Source: Mycobacterium sp. Aquia_216
GTDB taxonomy: Bacteria > Actinomycetota > Actinomycetes > Mycobacteriales > Mycobacteriaceae
NCBI RefSeq assembly: GCF_026723865.1
Contig: NZ_CP113529.1
Location: 3,720,001 to 3,784,000, forward strand
Reading direction: 5' to 3'
Length of the DNA stretch: 64,000 nt
The notes beneath the pieces are model-generated. The model was not told the origin of the DNA. It saw nothing but the letters and a program-made list of their open reading frames with translations, and did no database searches. This document shows positions 22,572 through 30,415 of this stretch, piece after piece. Each line of letters opens with the position of its first letter. Within the stretch, counting starts at the first letter, position 1. The translations under genes were made by a program, and so were the position numbers.

Positions 22572-23315
22572 TCACTGGTGGAGGGTGGTCAGGTAGGGCT
22601 CGTAGAGCTCGGCGTAGACGGGGCTTGGGTTGGTCTCTGCGACCTCGCCGAACAGCTCCTCCCCGGAGAAGCAGACGACGTGGACGGGGACGGGATCCCC
22701 CAGGCCATCACCGCCAGTGCTGCAGAAGTAGGTGTAGGTGCCTTCAGCCGTCGACTCGACGACACCGACTTTGTTGCGGAGGTAGCCCGGCAGACGGGTG
22801 TGAGACCCCGTCGGTGGATTGGCGACCCGGACGCGGTCGCCGACGCGAAACCGTGGCTTCGCTCCGCTCCGACGGGCTGAGTCGCCTTCACGTAGGTAGC
22901 GGATCACCTGGGCATCGATCGCCCCGGCGGCGGCCACCGGAAGTGGGGCGTCGGTCTCGTCGCGGAAGTGGCTCGTAGCCGCGTCCAACTCGTCGGCCGT
23001 GATGTAGCCCTGCTCGACACAGTAGCCGCTGATCCCGGCCAGCCACCTCTCGTAGTACCTGAACTTGAAGTAGTCGAGGGGATTCATCGCTTCAGCGCCC
23101 TTGCGCAGGTCGGCCCAGGTCCACGGCGTGGCGAAGGTGGTGCCGGTCGCGTCCAGGTCGTACCCGGGCAAGGCCCCGCGAAGTGAAGAGCTCAATCCCA
23201 TCAATGCAACGTGTATGCCGAAGATCCTGGTCTCCCAGGCCTGCACGAACACCCGACGCTCGTAGCCCAGGGGACCGAGGCCCTCCAGGCCCCCGAGCGC
23301 ATGCTGCAATTTCAC
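22572..23315 (-). CDS. nthB: Nitrile hydratase beta subunit
   Basis: The product is 247 residues from GTG 23315, chosen because the family motif LGGLEGLGPL follows directly; the longer ORF start adds unrelated residues. The N-terminal half carries the helical region YERRVFVQAWETRIFGIHVA, RYYERWLAGISGYCVEQGYI and ADELDAATSH. The C-terminal SH3-like barrel shows FRVGDRVRVANPPTGSHTRL, PGYLRNKVGVVES and VHVVCFSGEELFGEVAETN, all typical of nitrile hydratase beta subunits. It forms the heterodimer with the alpha subunit encoded next and shapes the active site. Being first in the operon, it is transcribed from the divergent region shared with the GlxA-like regulator. Confidence 0.92.
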   Translation of the reverse strand: MKLQHALGGLEGLGPLGYERRVFVQAWETRIFGIHVALMGLSSSLRGALPGYDLDATGTTFATPWTWADLRKGAEAMNPLDYFKFRYYERWLAGISGYCVEQGYITADELDAATSHFRDETDAPLPVAAAGAIDAQVIRYLREGDSARRSGAKPRFRVGDRVRVANPPTGSHTRLPGYLRNKVGVVESTAEGTYTYFCSTGGDGLGDPVPVHVVCFSGEELFGEVAETNPSPVYAELYEPYLTTLHQ

Positions 23316-23648
23316 CGACGGACTCCACTCTCCTCGTTGCGCTGTGGCCGAGCGTCCCGTCCTCGCCCGCGACGACGTGATTGCCGATAGGTTTGAGGTG
23401 GTTGCCGCGGATTCCACTGCCCGATATCGTGACGCCACCCATGGCCGAATTCAGAACGGATAAAATTCCGAAACGGGCCCTGAGGAACCCCTTTGTTCCA
23501 CCCCGACGGACTGTCTCAGAGTCCCTCGGTTCGAGGTCGCTCCAATCATGAATCATGCGAGCTGAATACAGTCATGTACAGGGCCAGGACGGACGAATTT
23601 CCAACCAATCCGGACGGCGCGGGCCCACAGAAACCAAAGGTAATTCGA
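23316..23648. promoter_or_regulatory. Divergent regulatory region between nitrile hydratase operon and GlxA-like regulator
   Basis: This 333-bp non-coding region lies between a minus-strand operon and a plus-strand regulator gene, so it should carry both promoters. A locally AT-rich patch around 23458-23475 (CGGATAAAATTCCG, with CGGA/TCCG arms) is the best visible candidate for a promoter or operator. The regulator gene's Shine-Dalgarno AAAGG is at 23636-23640. Regulation of the hydratase operon by the divergent regulator is inferred only from the arrangement. Confidence 0.45.
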
Positions 23649-24695
23649 ATGACGTCCACACACCTCGAACAAATGCGCCGGCGCACCGTGGTGATCGCCA
23701 TCTACGACAAGGTCACCCTTCAAGATGTTGCTGCGCCACTCGAGATATTCGCGCGCGCCAACGACTTCGGCGCCAACTACGAAGTGCTCCTGATCTCTCC
23801 CGAGGGCAGGCCCGTTGCCACCACCGCCTTCACGCGCTTGGCGGCCGACCGCCCCTTGGCGCGCGCTCCTCGAACGATCGATATCCTCCTCGTTCCCGGA
23901 GGAGTCCCGGGCGACTTCTACTTCACCCCAGGAACGCATGACATCCCTGAAGAGATCACTCCCGACCACGTTCCTGATGCCCTGAATCTGGTGCGCCAGT
24001 TGGCTGTTCGGTCCAAGCGCGTCGCTTCCGTGTGCACCGGCGCGTTCATCCTCGCCGAACTAGGACTGCTCGACGGCCGACGGGCCACCACCCATTGGGC
24101 ACACTGCACCGAGTTGGCCGAAAGGTATTCAGGGATCGATGTCGATCCCGATGCCTTGTTCGTCGAAGACGGGCGCTACATCACCGGAGCAGGGATCAGC
24201 TCAGGAACCGACCTCGCCCTCGCACTCGTGGAGAACGACTTCGGAACCGACGTCGCACGCCGCGTCGCGCGATGGCTCGTCGTCTTCATGCAGCGCCCCG
24301 GCGGCCAGGCGCAGTTCAGCGTCTGGAACGAGACGGGTGCTCCGACCACGACCGGGCTGCGCGAAGCACTGGACGCCGTCGCCCTCAACCCCGCCGGCGA
24401 CCACACCGTTCCGTCTCTGGCAGCTCGGGTCTCCGTCAGCGAGCGCCATCTCACCCGACTCTTCCGCGATGAGGTGGGAATGACACCAGCGCGCTACGTC
24501 GAACAGACACGGCTCGAGGCCGCCAAGGTGCTCTTGGTGAGGGAGGACCTCGCCCAGGAGATCGTCGCTCGTCGCAGCGGATTCCGCTCAGCAGAGGCCA
24601 TGCGTCGCAGCTTCCGGCGCAACCTCGGGATCTCTCCCAGCGCCTATCGCGCACGTTTCCGGACCACTGGCGCGGCCCGGAATATGGCGCCGTAG
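23649..24695 (+). CDS. GlxA family transcriptional regulator (DJ-1/PfpI domain + AraC HTH)
   Basis: This 348-residue regulator starts at ATG 23649 with AAAGG 8 bases upstream. Residues ~8-190 form a DJ-1/PfpI amidotransferase-like domain: VVIAIYDKVTLQDVAAPLEI, ILLVPGGVPG, and the nucleophile-elbow-like VCTGAFILAELGLLDGRRAT followed by HWAHC. Residues ~230-330 are an AraC-type double helix-turn-helix (LAARVSVSERHLTRLFRDEV, then ARRSGFRSAEAMRRSFRRNL and SPSAYRARF). GlxA-type proteins sense small metabolites and activate nearby catabolic genes. Divergence from the nitrile hydratase operon suggests it controls that operon, perhaps in response to a nitrile or amide. A role in the downstream nitrate genes is possible but unsupported. 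Confidence 0.9.
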   Translation: MTSTHLEQMRRRTVVIAIYDKVTLQDVAAPLEIFARANDFGANYEVLLISPEGRPVATTAFTRLAADRPLARAPRTIDILLVPGGVPGDFYFTPGTHDIPEEITPDHVPDALNLVRQLAVRSKRVASVCTGAFILAELGLLDGRRATTHWAHCTELAERYSGIDVDPDALFVEDGRYITGAGISSGTDLALALVENDFGTDVARRVARWLVVFMQRPGGQAQFSVWNETGAPTTTGLREALDAVALNPAGDHTVPSLAARVSVSERHLTRLFRDEVGMTPARYVEQTRLEAAKVLLVREDLAQEIVARRSGFRSAEAMRRSFRRNLGISPSAYRARFRTTGAARNMAP

Positions 24696-25106
24696 GCCCC
24701 GGCATCTCAACCTCGCCTTTCGGCAGGCGGGATTTCGGCACGCTGCTCCAGCCTAACGGCCGAGCATCAGTAATCGCAGAAATGTTTCGGAAAAAAGAGC
24801 ATCGTAGTTTCGAACAGGTTTCTGAAACCTAACCTAATTCACGAAGTCGCAATACTCCGGCGCATTTGTCTGATTTGGGTGACTCGATGTCTGCCCATGA
24901 GGTTGGCACCAACTTTCTGATAACCGAACATTTGATTCGGGGGCCGACAAGGTCCAGGACGACGGCGTCCATCGCCATCGCCCCTGAAGCCTGCACAGGT
25001 CACAGACAGAGCAATCCTTGACCACGATCGGAAGTGCGATGTTCGCCCCCACACCTTTCGGCATCACGGCCACGACCCGGACTCTCCTCCACCGGGGCGC
25101 GCGACC
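24696..25106 (+). promoter_or_regulatory. Leader region of the nitrate-assimilation genes with perfect palindrome
   Basis: This 411-bp gap precedes the nitrate reductase gene. It holds an AT-rich stretch (24775-24850) that contrasts with the GC-rich surroundings, and within it a perfect 6+1+6 palindrome GGTTTCTGAAACC at 24818-24830. A second GTTTC half-site lies at 24808. This looks like an operator at a promoter. A weak hairpin (CGCCT/AGGCG) after the regulator's stop near 24715-24730 could be a terminator. A 44-codon ORF at 24887-25021 has no recognisable features. No riboswitch was identified. Confidence 0.5.
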
Positions 25107-27230
25107 ATGACGACGCCGATCCGCCAGATCGACACCACCACCATCGAGACGCAGTGCCCCTACTGCGCCCTGCAATGCGGGATGAAGGTGACCGCGCCGG
25201 CGACTCCCGATGGCCTGCTCACCATCGCTCCCCGGCCCTTCCCCACCAGCGGCGGCGGGCTGTGTTCCAAGGGCTGGAACGCCGCGGAGCCACTCAAGAG
25301 CCCCGATCGACTCACCCAACCGCTGATGCGAAGGCAACGCCGCGACGCGCTGCGCCCGGTCACGTGGGACGAAGCGCTCGACTACGTGGCCGAGCGGATT
25401 ATCGACATTCAGCAACGCCACGGCCGCGACGCGGTCGCAGCGCTCGGAAGCGGAGGCCTCGCTCACGAGAAGGCCTACATGCTGGGCAAGTTCGCCCGCG
25501 TCGCGCTGGCCACCCGCCACGTCGACTCCGCTCCGGGTCGCTTCTGCATGTCGTCGGCCGCTTTCGCCAACAACCGTTCGCTCGGACTCGACCGCGGCCT
25601 TCCCTTCCCACTCACAGACGTGGGAGAAGCGGACGCGGTCCTTCTCATCGGAGCCAACGTCGCGGCTAGCATGCCGCCCTTCACCCAGCACCTCGCGCGA
25701 GCCATCCGATCAGGCGGGCTCGTGGTCGTCGATCCGCGTCGCACCCCCACCGCGGACAAGGCATCCCTCCACCTCCAGCCATCCCCCGGTACCGACCTCG
25801 CCCTGGCCCTCGGCATGTTCCATGCCGTGATCGAACAGGGACTGGCCGACCACGATTTCCTCGAAGAACGCACCCACGGATTCGATGCAGCGTGGCGCGT
25901 AGCCTCCCAGTGGTGGCCCGAACGAGCCGAGCAGGCGACCGGTGTCCCCGCCGCCGAGCAGCGGCGCGCCGTCCGACTGCTCGCCGAGGCGGCCAATGCG
26001 TACGTGCTGACTGCCCGTGGGACCGAGCAACACTCCAGTGGCGTCGACATGGTGACTGGCTGGATCAACCTCGCCCTCGCCCTAGGGCTTCCTGGCCGCC
26101 ACGGCTCCGGCTACGGCTGCATCACGGGGCAGAGCAACGGCCAGGGGGCCCGTGAACACGGACAGAAGCCGGACCAGCTACCTGGCTACCGGAAGCTGGT
26201 CGACCCCGACGCCCGAGCCCACGTCGCGAAGGTCTGGGGCGTCGACCCCGACGACCTGCCCAGCGTCGGGCTGACCTCGTGGGAGCTCATTGACTCCATT
26301 GGTACGCCAGAGGGCCCCAAGGCCATCATCTCCTTTGGGAGCAACCTGGCTGTAACAGCGCCCAACTCCGCCGTCGTCGAGGCGCGGTTCGACGCGCTTG
26401 AGTTCCTCGTCGTCTCCGATATGGTGCCGTCCGAGACCGTCGCACTCGCTGACGTCGTCTTCCCAGTCGGATGGTGGTCCGAAGAGGACAACACCATCAC
26501 GAACCTCGAGGGACGAGTCCTGCTCCGCCGCAAGGTCGTCGAGCCGCCTTCTGGCGTCAAGAGCGACCTCGACGTCATGCACGGCATCGCCGTGCGACTA
26601 GGACAGCCTGCCGAACGCTTCCCGACCGCGCCCCAGAGGGTGTTCGACGAGCTCGCCACGGCGTCTGCTGGCGGTACGGCCGACTACAGCGGAATCAACT
26701 ACGACCGGCTGTCCTCGGGCGATGGAATCCATTGGCCGTGCCCGGGCCCCGGGCATCCTGGAACGCCCCGCATGTTCCTCGACCGGTTCGGCCACCCCGA
26801 CGGCCGAGCTCGCCTCGTCGCTGTCGACCACGTCGGCCCCGCCGAGCCAACCGACGCGGACTATCCTCTGATCGCCACCAGCGGACGCGTCATGGAGCAC
26901 TACCAATCCGGCAGCCTGACCCGACGAGTCCTCGAACTCATGAAATCCGAGCCCGAGTGCTTCGTCGAGGTGCACCCCGAGACTGCGTCGAGCGCCGGGC
27001 TCAGCGACGGTGACCTCACGCTCGTTGAATCGCGCCGGGGCGCAGTGACCGCGCGCGTCCGGTGCGTGACGACGTTGCGTCCCAACACCGTCTTCCTGCC
27101 TTTCCACTTCCCGGGCGCCGGTCGGGCCAACCTCATCACCAATCCGGTGCTCGATCCCTTGTCCAAGATGCCCGAGTTCAAGGTCTCCGCTGTCCGTCTC
27201 AAACCCGTTGCACTCTCGGAGGACGCCTGA
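25107..27230 (+). CDS. nasC: Assimilatory nitrate reductase catalytic subunit (molybdopterin, [4Fe-4S])
   Basis: This 707-residue molybdopterin oxidoreductase belongs to the NasA/NasC/NarB group, which reduces nitrate to nitrite in the cytoplasm. The N-terminus carries the [4Fe-4S] ligands CPYCALQCGM followed by the fourth Cys in GGLCSKGWNAAE; the Lys after that Cys is the conserved electron-transfer Lys. Bis-MGD-binding segments include FCMSSAAFANNRSLGLDRG, LLIGANVAASMPPF, VVDPRRTPTADKA, GCITGQSNGQGAREHG, and the C-terminal TSGRVMEHYQSGSLTRR and FPGAGRANLITNP. No Tat signal is present, which supports an assimilatory cytoplasmic enzyme. The stop overlaps the start of the electron-donor gene (TGATG). 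Gene naming differs between species. Confidence 0.92.
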   Translation: MTTPIRQIDTTTIETQCPYCALQCGMKVTAPATPDGLLTIAPRPFPTSGGGLCSKGWNAAEPLKSPDRLTQPLMRRQRRDALRPVTWDEALDYVAERIIDIQQRHGRDAVAALGSGGLAHEKAYMLGKFARVALATRHVDSAPGRFCMSSAAFANNRSLGLDRGLPFPLTDVGEADAVLLIGANVAASMPPFTQHLARAIRSGGLVVVDPRRTPTADKASLHLQPSPGTDLALALGMFHAVIEQGLADHDFLEERTHGFDAAWRVASQWWPERAEQATGVPAAEQRRAVRLLAEAANAYVLTARGTEQHSSGVDMVTGWINLALALGLPGRHGSGYGCITGQSNGQGAREHGQKPDQLPGYRKLVDPDARAHVAKVWGVDPDDLPSVGLTSWELIDSIGTPEGPKAIISFGSNLAVTAPNSAVVEARFDALEFLVVSDMVPSETVALADVVFPVGWWSEEDNTITNLEGRVLLRRKVVEPPSGVKSDLDVMHGIAVRLGQPAERFPTAPQRVFDELATASAGGTADYSGINYDRLSSGDGIHWPCPGPGHPGTPRMFLDRFGHPDGRARLVAVDHVGPAEPTDADYPLIATSGRVMEHYQSGSLTRRVLELMKSEPECFVEVHPETASSAGLSDGDLTLVESRRGAVTARVRCVTTLRPNTVFLPFHFPGAGRANLITNPVLDPLSKMPEFKVSAVRLKPVALSEDA

Positions 27231-28765
27231 TGACCCCGCCTGTCCGCGCACCCGCCGTGCCGATCCGGCCAGACCGCAACGGCCGCGAGCCACGTCATGT
27301 TGTCATCGTCGGCTACGGGATGGCGGCCGCCCGGCTGATCGACGACCTCCGTCAGAAGGACCCCAGCGGCGAGCTCGTTCGCATCACGGTCTTAGGTGGC
27401 GAACCCCATCCGGCCTACAACAGGGTTCTGTTGTCCAACGTCCTCGCAGGCACGATGTCCTCCGACGCCATCTGGATGCACGCCCCCGACGAGATCCCAC
27501 ACGGGGTCGACCACCACCTTTCGTGCGTCGTCACCGACGTCGACCCGAACCATCGCAGCGTCACGACGGCAGATGGACGCACCTTCGCCTACGACGACCT
27601 GGTCCTCGCCACGGGCGGCGTGCCTTTGGTGCCACCGATCCCTGGCATGACCATTGGAACCGGTGACCTGGCACCCAACGTCGTACTCTTTCGGACTCTC
27701 GATGACAGCCAAGCGATCCTCCGCAGGGCCACGTCATCCGAGGCACCTGTCGTCGTCATCGGTGGCGGCCTCCTGGGCTTGGAAGCAGCGCGAGCCTTGG
27801 CCGGGCGCGGCAATCCCGTCACGGTCGTCCACCGCGGGGGACACCTGATGGAGCGACAGCTCGACGCCGGGGCTGGCCGGGTCCTCGTCGGCGTTCTCGA
27901 ACACCTAGGTATCGAGGTGCGATTGGGCGTCGAAGTCACATCGATGGATGCCACGACTGTGACTCTCACCACGGGCGACGTGCTGCCAGCTGATCTGGTC
28001 GTCGTCTCCGTCGGCGTGAGGCCCGATGCCCGGCTCGCGCGGGACGCCGGCCTGGTCACCCGGAACGGGATTGTCGTCGACAATCAACTGCGGACCTCAG
28101 ACCCACGCATCTATGCCATCGGGGATTGCGCGTCGCACCCTGGCGCCCCCAGCGGACTCGTAGCCCCGGCGTGGGAACAGGCGGCCGTCCTAGCGGACGT
28201 GCTCACCCGAACTATGTCCGATACCCGCTACGTCGGCAGCGAGGTGATCATCCGACTCAAGGCGACCGGGATCGAGGTCACCGCCGTAGGCGACGCTTCT
28301 AAGCCACCCGACAGCGACGATTGTGAGGTCATCACTCTGAACGACCCCGCCGGTGGGCACTACCTCAAGGTTGTCATCCACGACGGCAAGGTCGCCGGCG
28401 CAGTCGTCGTCGGCCTACCCCAGACTGCTTCTACCGTGGCCCACTGGTACTCCCGCCACATCGCCGTTCCTCACGACCGACTCGGCTTCCTGTTCGGCAC
28501 CACGACCGACTCCAACGCTGACCACGTCTCCGTGGAACGCATCCCGAATGACGCCGTGATCTGTGACTGCAACCGCGTGCACAAGCGTCAACTCGTCACC
28601 GCTTGGCGGGCCGGGGCCAACGACCTTGCCGCGGTCGCAGCCGCCACCCGCGCCACCACTGGCTGTGGAACCTGCACCAACGCCGTGTGCGACCTCCTCA
28701 GCTGGCTCGACAGCAGCGGGCCACCGGCCCTGTCCGCTGTCGGACTCGATGCCGACGTGTCCTGA
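27230..28765 (+). CDS. nasB: NAD(P)H/FAD oxidoreductase with [2Fe-2S] BFD-like domain, NasB-like electron donor
   Basis: The protein is 511 residues from the ATG overlapping the nitrate reductase stop. An FAD/NAD(P) pyridine-nucleotide-disulfide oxidoreductase core covers about residues 20-310 (VIVGYGMAAARLIDDL, VIGGGLLGLEAARALAGRG, IYAIGDCASHPG). A NirB-type rubredoxin-reductase C-domain follows. A BFD-like [2Fe-2S] domain at about 440-490 has C-D-C (AVICDCNRVHK) and C-G-T-C (TTGCGTCTNAV). It resembles the N-terminal half of NirB but lacks the siroheme domain, as in Bacillus NasB, which passes electrons from NADH to the nitrate reductase. The tight coupling to the catalytic gene supports that role. 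It cannot reduce nitrite itself. Confidence 0.88.
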   Translation: MTPPVRAPAVPIRPDRNGREPRHVVIVGYGMAAARLIDDLRQKDPSGELVRITVLGGEPHPAYNRVLLSNVLAGTMSSDAIWMHAPDEIPHGVDHHLSCVVTDVDPNHRSVTTADGRTFAYDDLVLATGGVPLVPPIPGMTIGTGDLAPNVVLFRTLDDSQAILRRATSSEAPVVVIGGGLLGLEAARALAGRGNPVTVVHRGGHLMERQLDAGAGRVLVGVLEHLGIEVRLGVEVTSMDATTVTLTTGDVLPADLVVVSVGVRPDARLARDAGLVTRNGIVVDNQLRTSDPRIYAIGDCASHPGAPSGLVAPAWEQAAVLADVLTRTMSDTRYVGSEVIIRLKATGIEVTAVGDASKPPDSDDCEVITLNDPAGGHYLKVVIHDGKVAGAVVVGLPQTASTVAHWYSRHIAVPHDRLGFLFGTTTDSNADHVSVERIPNDAVICDCNRVHKRQLVTAWRAGANDLAAVAAATRATTGCGTCTNAVCDLLSWLDSSGPPALSAVGLDADVS

Positions 28766-28816
28766 ACCCCGTCTGCCGCTTCCCATCCCATCTCGGCCGG
28801 TCCCCAGAGGAGAATC

Positions 28817-30172
28817 ATGAGCTTTACCCGAAACGGTTATTGGATCACTGGCTGGAACCCTGACGATAGAACCCAATGGACCAACGGCGGCCGCCGCGTC
28901 GCAGCTCGCAACATGGTGTTCTCCCTCTTCACCGAGCACGTCGCCATCTCGATCTGGAGCATGTGGTCCGTCCTCGTACTCTTCCTTGGCCCCGAGTACG
29001 GATTCACTCCACAGGACAAGTTCCTGCTCACTGCCATGCCGACCCTGCTTGGTGGTCTGCTGCGAGTCCCCTACACCTTCGCAGTCGCCCGCTTCGGTGG
29101 TCGGAATTGGACGATCTTCAGCTCGGCTGCGCTCCTCATCCCCTGCGTCCTCCTCGGCTTCTTGCTGGAGCCCGGTGTCTCACTCGGCACCCTTCTCCTG
29201 GTGTCCTCCGCAGCAGGGCTGGGTGGCGCCAACTTTGCTTCCTCGATGGCGAACATCCACCAGTTCTTCCCCGAGAGGCTCAAGGGCGGAGCGCTCGGGC
29301 TCAACGCTTGTGGCGGCAACTTGGGCGTGTCGGCCGTCCAGCTCGTCGCGTTGATCGTCATCGCCACCCTTGGGGTCCACCAGCCGAAGGTTATCGTGTG
29401 GATCTACGTCCCCCTGATCGTCCTCACGGTTGTGACAGCAGCGCTCTTCATGGACAACCTCGCTGGCTCGCGCAGCGATGCCCGCCTCGTCCTGTCCGCG
29501 CTGAAGGACAAGGACAACTTGGTCTTGTCCTTCCTCTACATCGGCACCTTCGGCTCGTTCGTCGGCTACAGCTTCGCCTTCGGTTTGGTCCTCCAACTCC
29601 AGTTCGGCTACGAGCCCCGTCAGGCCCTCTACTGGACCTTCCTCGGCCCGTTCGTCGGATCCCTGACCCGCATCCTCGGTGGGCGATGGGCCGATCGACT
29701 CGGCGGAGCACTCGTGTCCACCTTCGCCTTCGTCTCGATGGCAGGCTTCAGCGGCGGTCTGGTCGTGGCGGCACAGCTCGAATCGTTCCCCACCTATGTC
29801 TCATGCTTCCTCGGTCTCTTCGTGGTCACCGGCATCGGGAACGGATCCGTCTACAAGATGATCCCGGCGGTCTACCGGGCCAGCGCCGCCTCCGACATCG
29901 CGAACGGGGCAGACCCGACCGAGCGGCAGGAGTGGTCCCGTCTCATGACAAGTGCCGTCATCGGCGTGGTGTCCGCGGTCGGCGCCCTCGGTGGTCTCGC
30001 GGTCAACATCGCCTTCCGCCAAGCGTTCCTCACCACGGGGAGCGGGAGCATGGCTGTGCTGGGCTTCTGCAGCTTCTACATCCTGTGTGTCGCCCTGATC
30101 TGGGCCGTCTACCTTCGTCCGACCAAGGTGCCGTACGGTGTCGGAACGCAGCTCAGCCTCGCGCGAGTCTGA
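28817..30172 (+). CDS. narK: NarK-family nitrate/nitrite transporter (MFS)
   Basis: This 451-residue MFS protein has about 12 membrane segments. The nitrate signature is recognisable in GLNACGGNLGVSAVQL (helix 5), and the second signature-like helix contains GIGNGSVYKMIPAVYR. The MFS loop motif GGRWADRLGG follows helix 8. NarK1-type proteins import nitrate or exchange it with nitrite. It lies 51 bp after the electron-donor gene with an AGAGGAG ribosome-binding site, so the three genes form a nitrate uptake and reduction operon. An insertion of about 35 residues near helix 11 (ANGADPTERQEWSRLMTS) is soluble and typical of some actinobacterial NarK proteins. Confidence 0.92.
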   Translation: MSFTRNGYWITGWNPDDRTQWTNGGRRVAARNMVFSLFTEHVAISIWSMWSVLVLFLGPEYGFTPQDKFLLTAMPTLLGGLLRVPYTFAVARFGGRNWTIFSSAALLIPCVLLGFLLEPGVSLGTLLLVSSAAGLGGANFASSMANIHQFFPERLKGGALGLNACGGNLGVSAVQLVALIVIATLGVHQPKVIVWIYVPLIVLTVVTAALFMDNLAGSRSDARLVLSALKDKDNLVLSFLYIGTFGSFVGYSFAFGLVLQLQFGYEPRQALYWTFLGPFVGSLTRILGGRWADRLGGALVSTFAFVSMAGFSGGLVVAAQLESFPTYVSCFLGLFVVTGIGNGSVYKMIPAVYRASAASDIANGADPTERQEWSRLMTSAVIGVVSAVGALGGLAVNIAFRQAFLTTGSGSMAVLGFCSFYILCVALIWAVYLRPTKVPYGVGTQLSLARV

Positions 30173-30237
30173 ACGCCACCTACGCCTTTCACGGTCCATT
30201 TCACGAGATTTGCGCGATCTGAACACCTGCGATCAAA

Positions 30238-30330
30238 CGGTGCGTTGGCTGCTCGCCAGTGGGCCTGGGCAGCGTCGATGAGCTTGTGGGCCGGATACTT
30301 GTAGAACTCCAGCAGAACATCGGCGTCATT
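30238..30330 (-). pseudogene. IS256-family transposase relic (C-terminal fragments with internal deletion)
   Basis: On the minus strand this reads NDADVLLEFYKYPA directly followed by HKLIDAAQAHWRAANAP. Both pieces match the C-terminal end of IS256-family transposases as remembered (a DVLLEFYxYPA-EHW segment and, some 35 residues later, a K-LI-AAQ-RWRAVNAP-HLVAL segment). The catalytic-Glu-containing part between them is deleted in frame, and nothing recognisable follows. The relic is fused in frame to the first codons of uppP (GTG 30372), giving an 87-codon hybrid ORF down to 30109. It indicates an IS256-type insertion in uppP that later decayed, and is the likely trace of how the island arrived. 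Confidence 0.7.
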
Positions 30331-30336
30331 GCGACG

Positions 30337-30372
30337 AACCTGCCACCAGGACATCGCCGAAACCGCTGACAC
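30337..30372 (-). pseudogene. uppP: uppP N-terminal remnant (first 12 codons)
   Basis: GTG 30372 begins VSAVSAMSWWQV, which matches the start of mycobacterial UppP (M. tuberculosis reads MTAVSAMSWWQV as remembered). After the Val codon the sequence switches to the IS256 relic. Together with the 59-codon C-terminal remnant at 21088-21264 it proves that uppP is split. It keeps its ancestral position after the Rv2137c-like gene. Confidence 0.82.
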
Positions 30373-30415
30373 GACGATGACCGTACCCGGTGGCAGTCGC
30401 GGCGAAGGGAAGTGA

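Larger units (their letters stand above)
21265..30336. mobile_element. ~9.07-kb inserted nitrogen-acquisition island interrupting uppP
   Basis: Both boundaries are defined by the two halves of uppP: the homology stops at 21264 on the left and at 30337 on the right. About 200 uppP codons are missing, so this was an insertion with deletion rather than a clean insertion. Inside lie nitrile hydratase beta/alpha/activator genes (minus), a GlxA-like regulator, nitrate reductase, its electron donor and a NarK transporter (plus), and at the right end an IS256-type transposase relic. No intact transposase, integrase or clear terminal repeats were found. The leftmost 278 bp (21265-21542) hold no gene I can support; a 52-codon ORF at 21288-21446 resembles nothing I know. 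Confidence 0.75.

Noticed and set aside
24887..25021. 44-codon ORF in the leader of the nitrate genes
   Set aside because: Considered as a leader peptide, but it lacks a ribosome-binding site and any attenuation-like structure.
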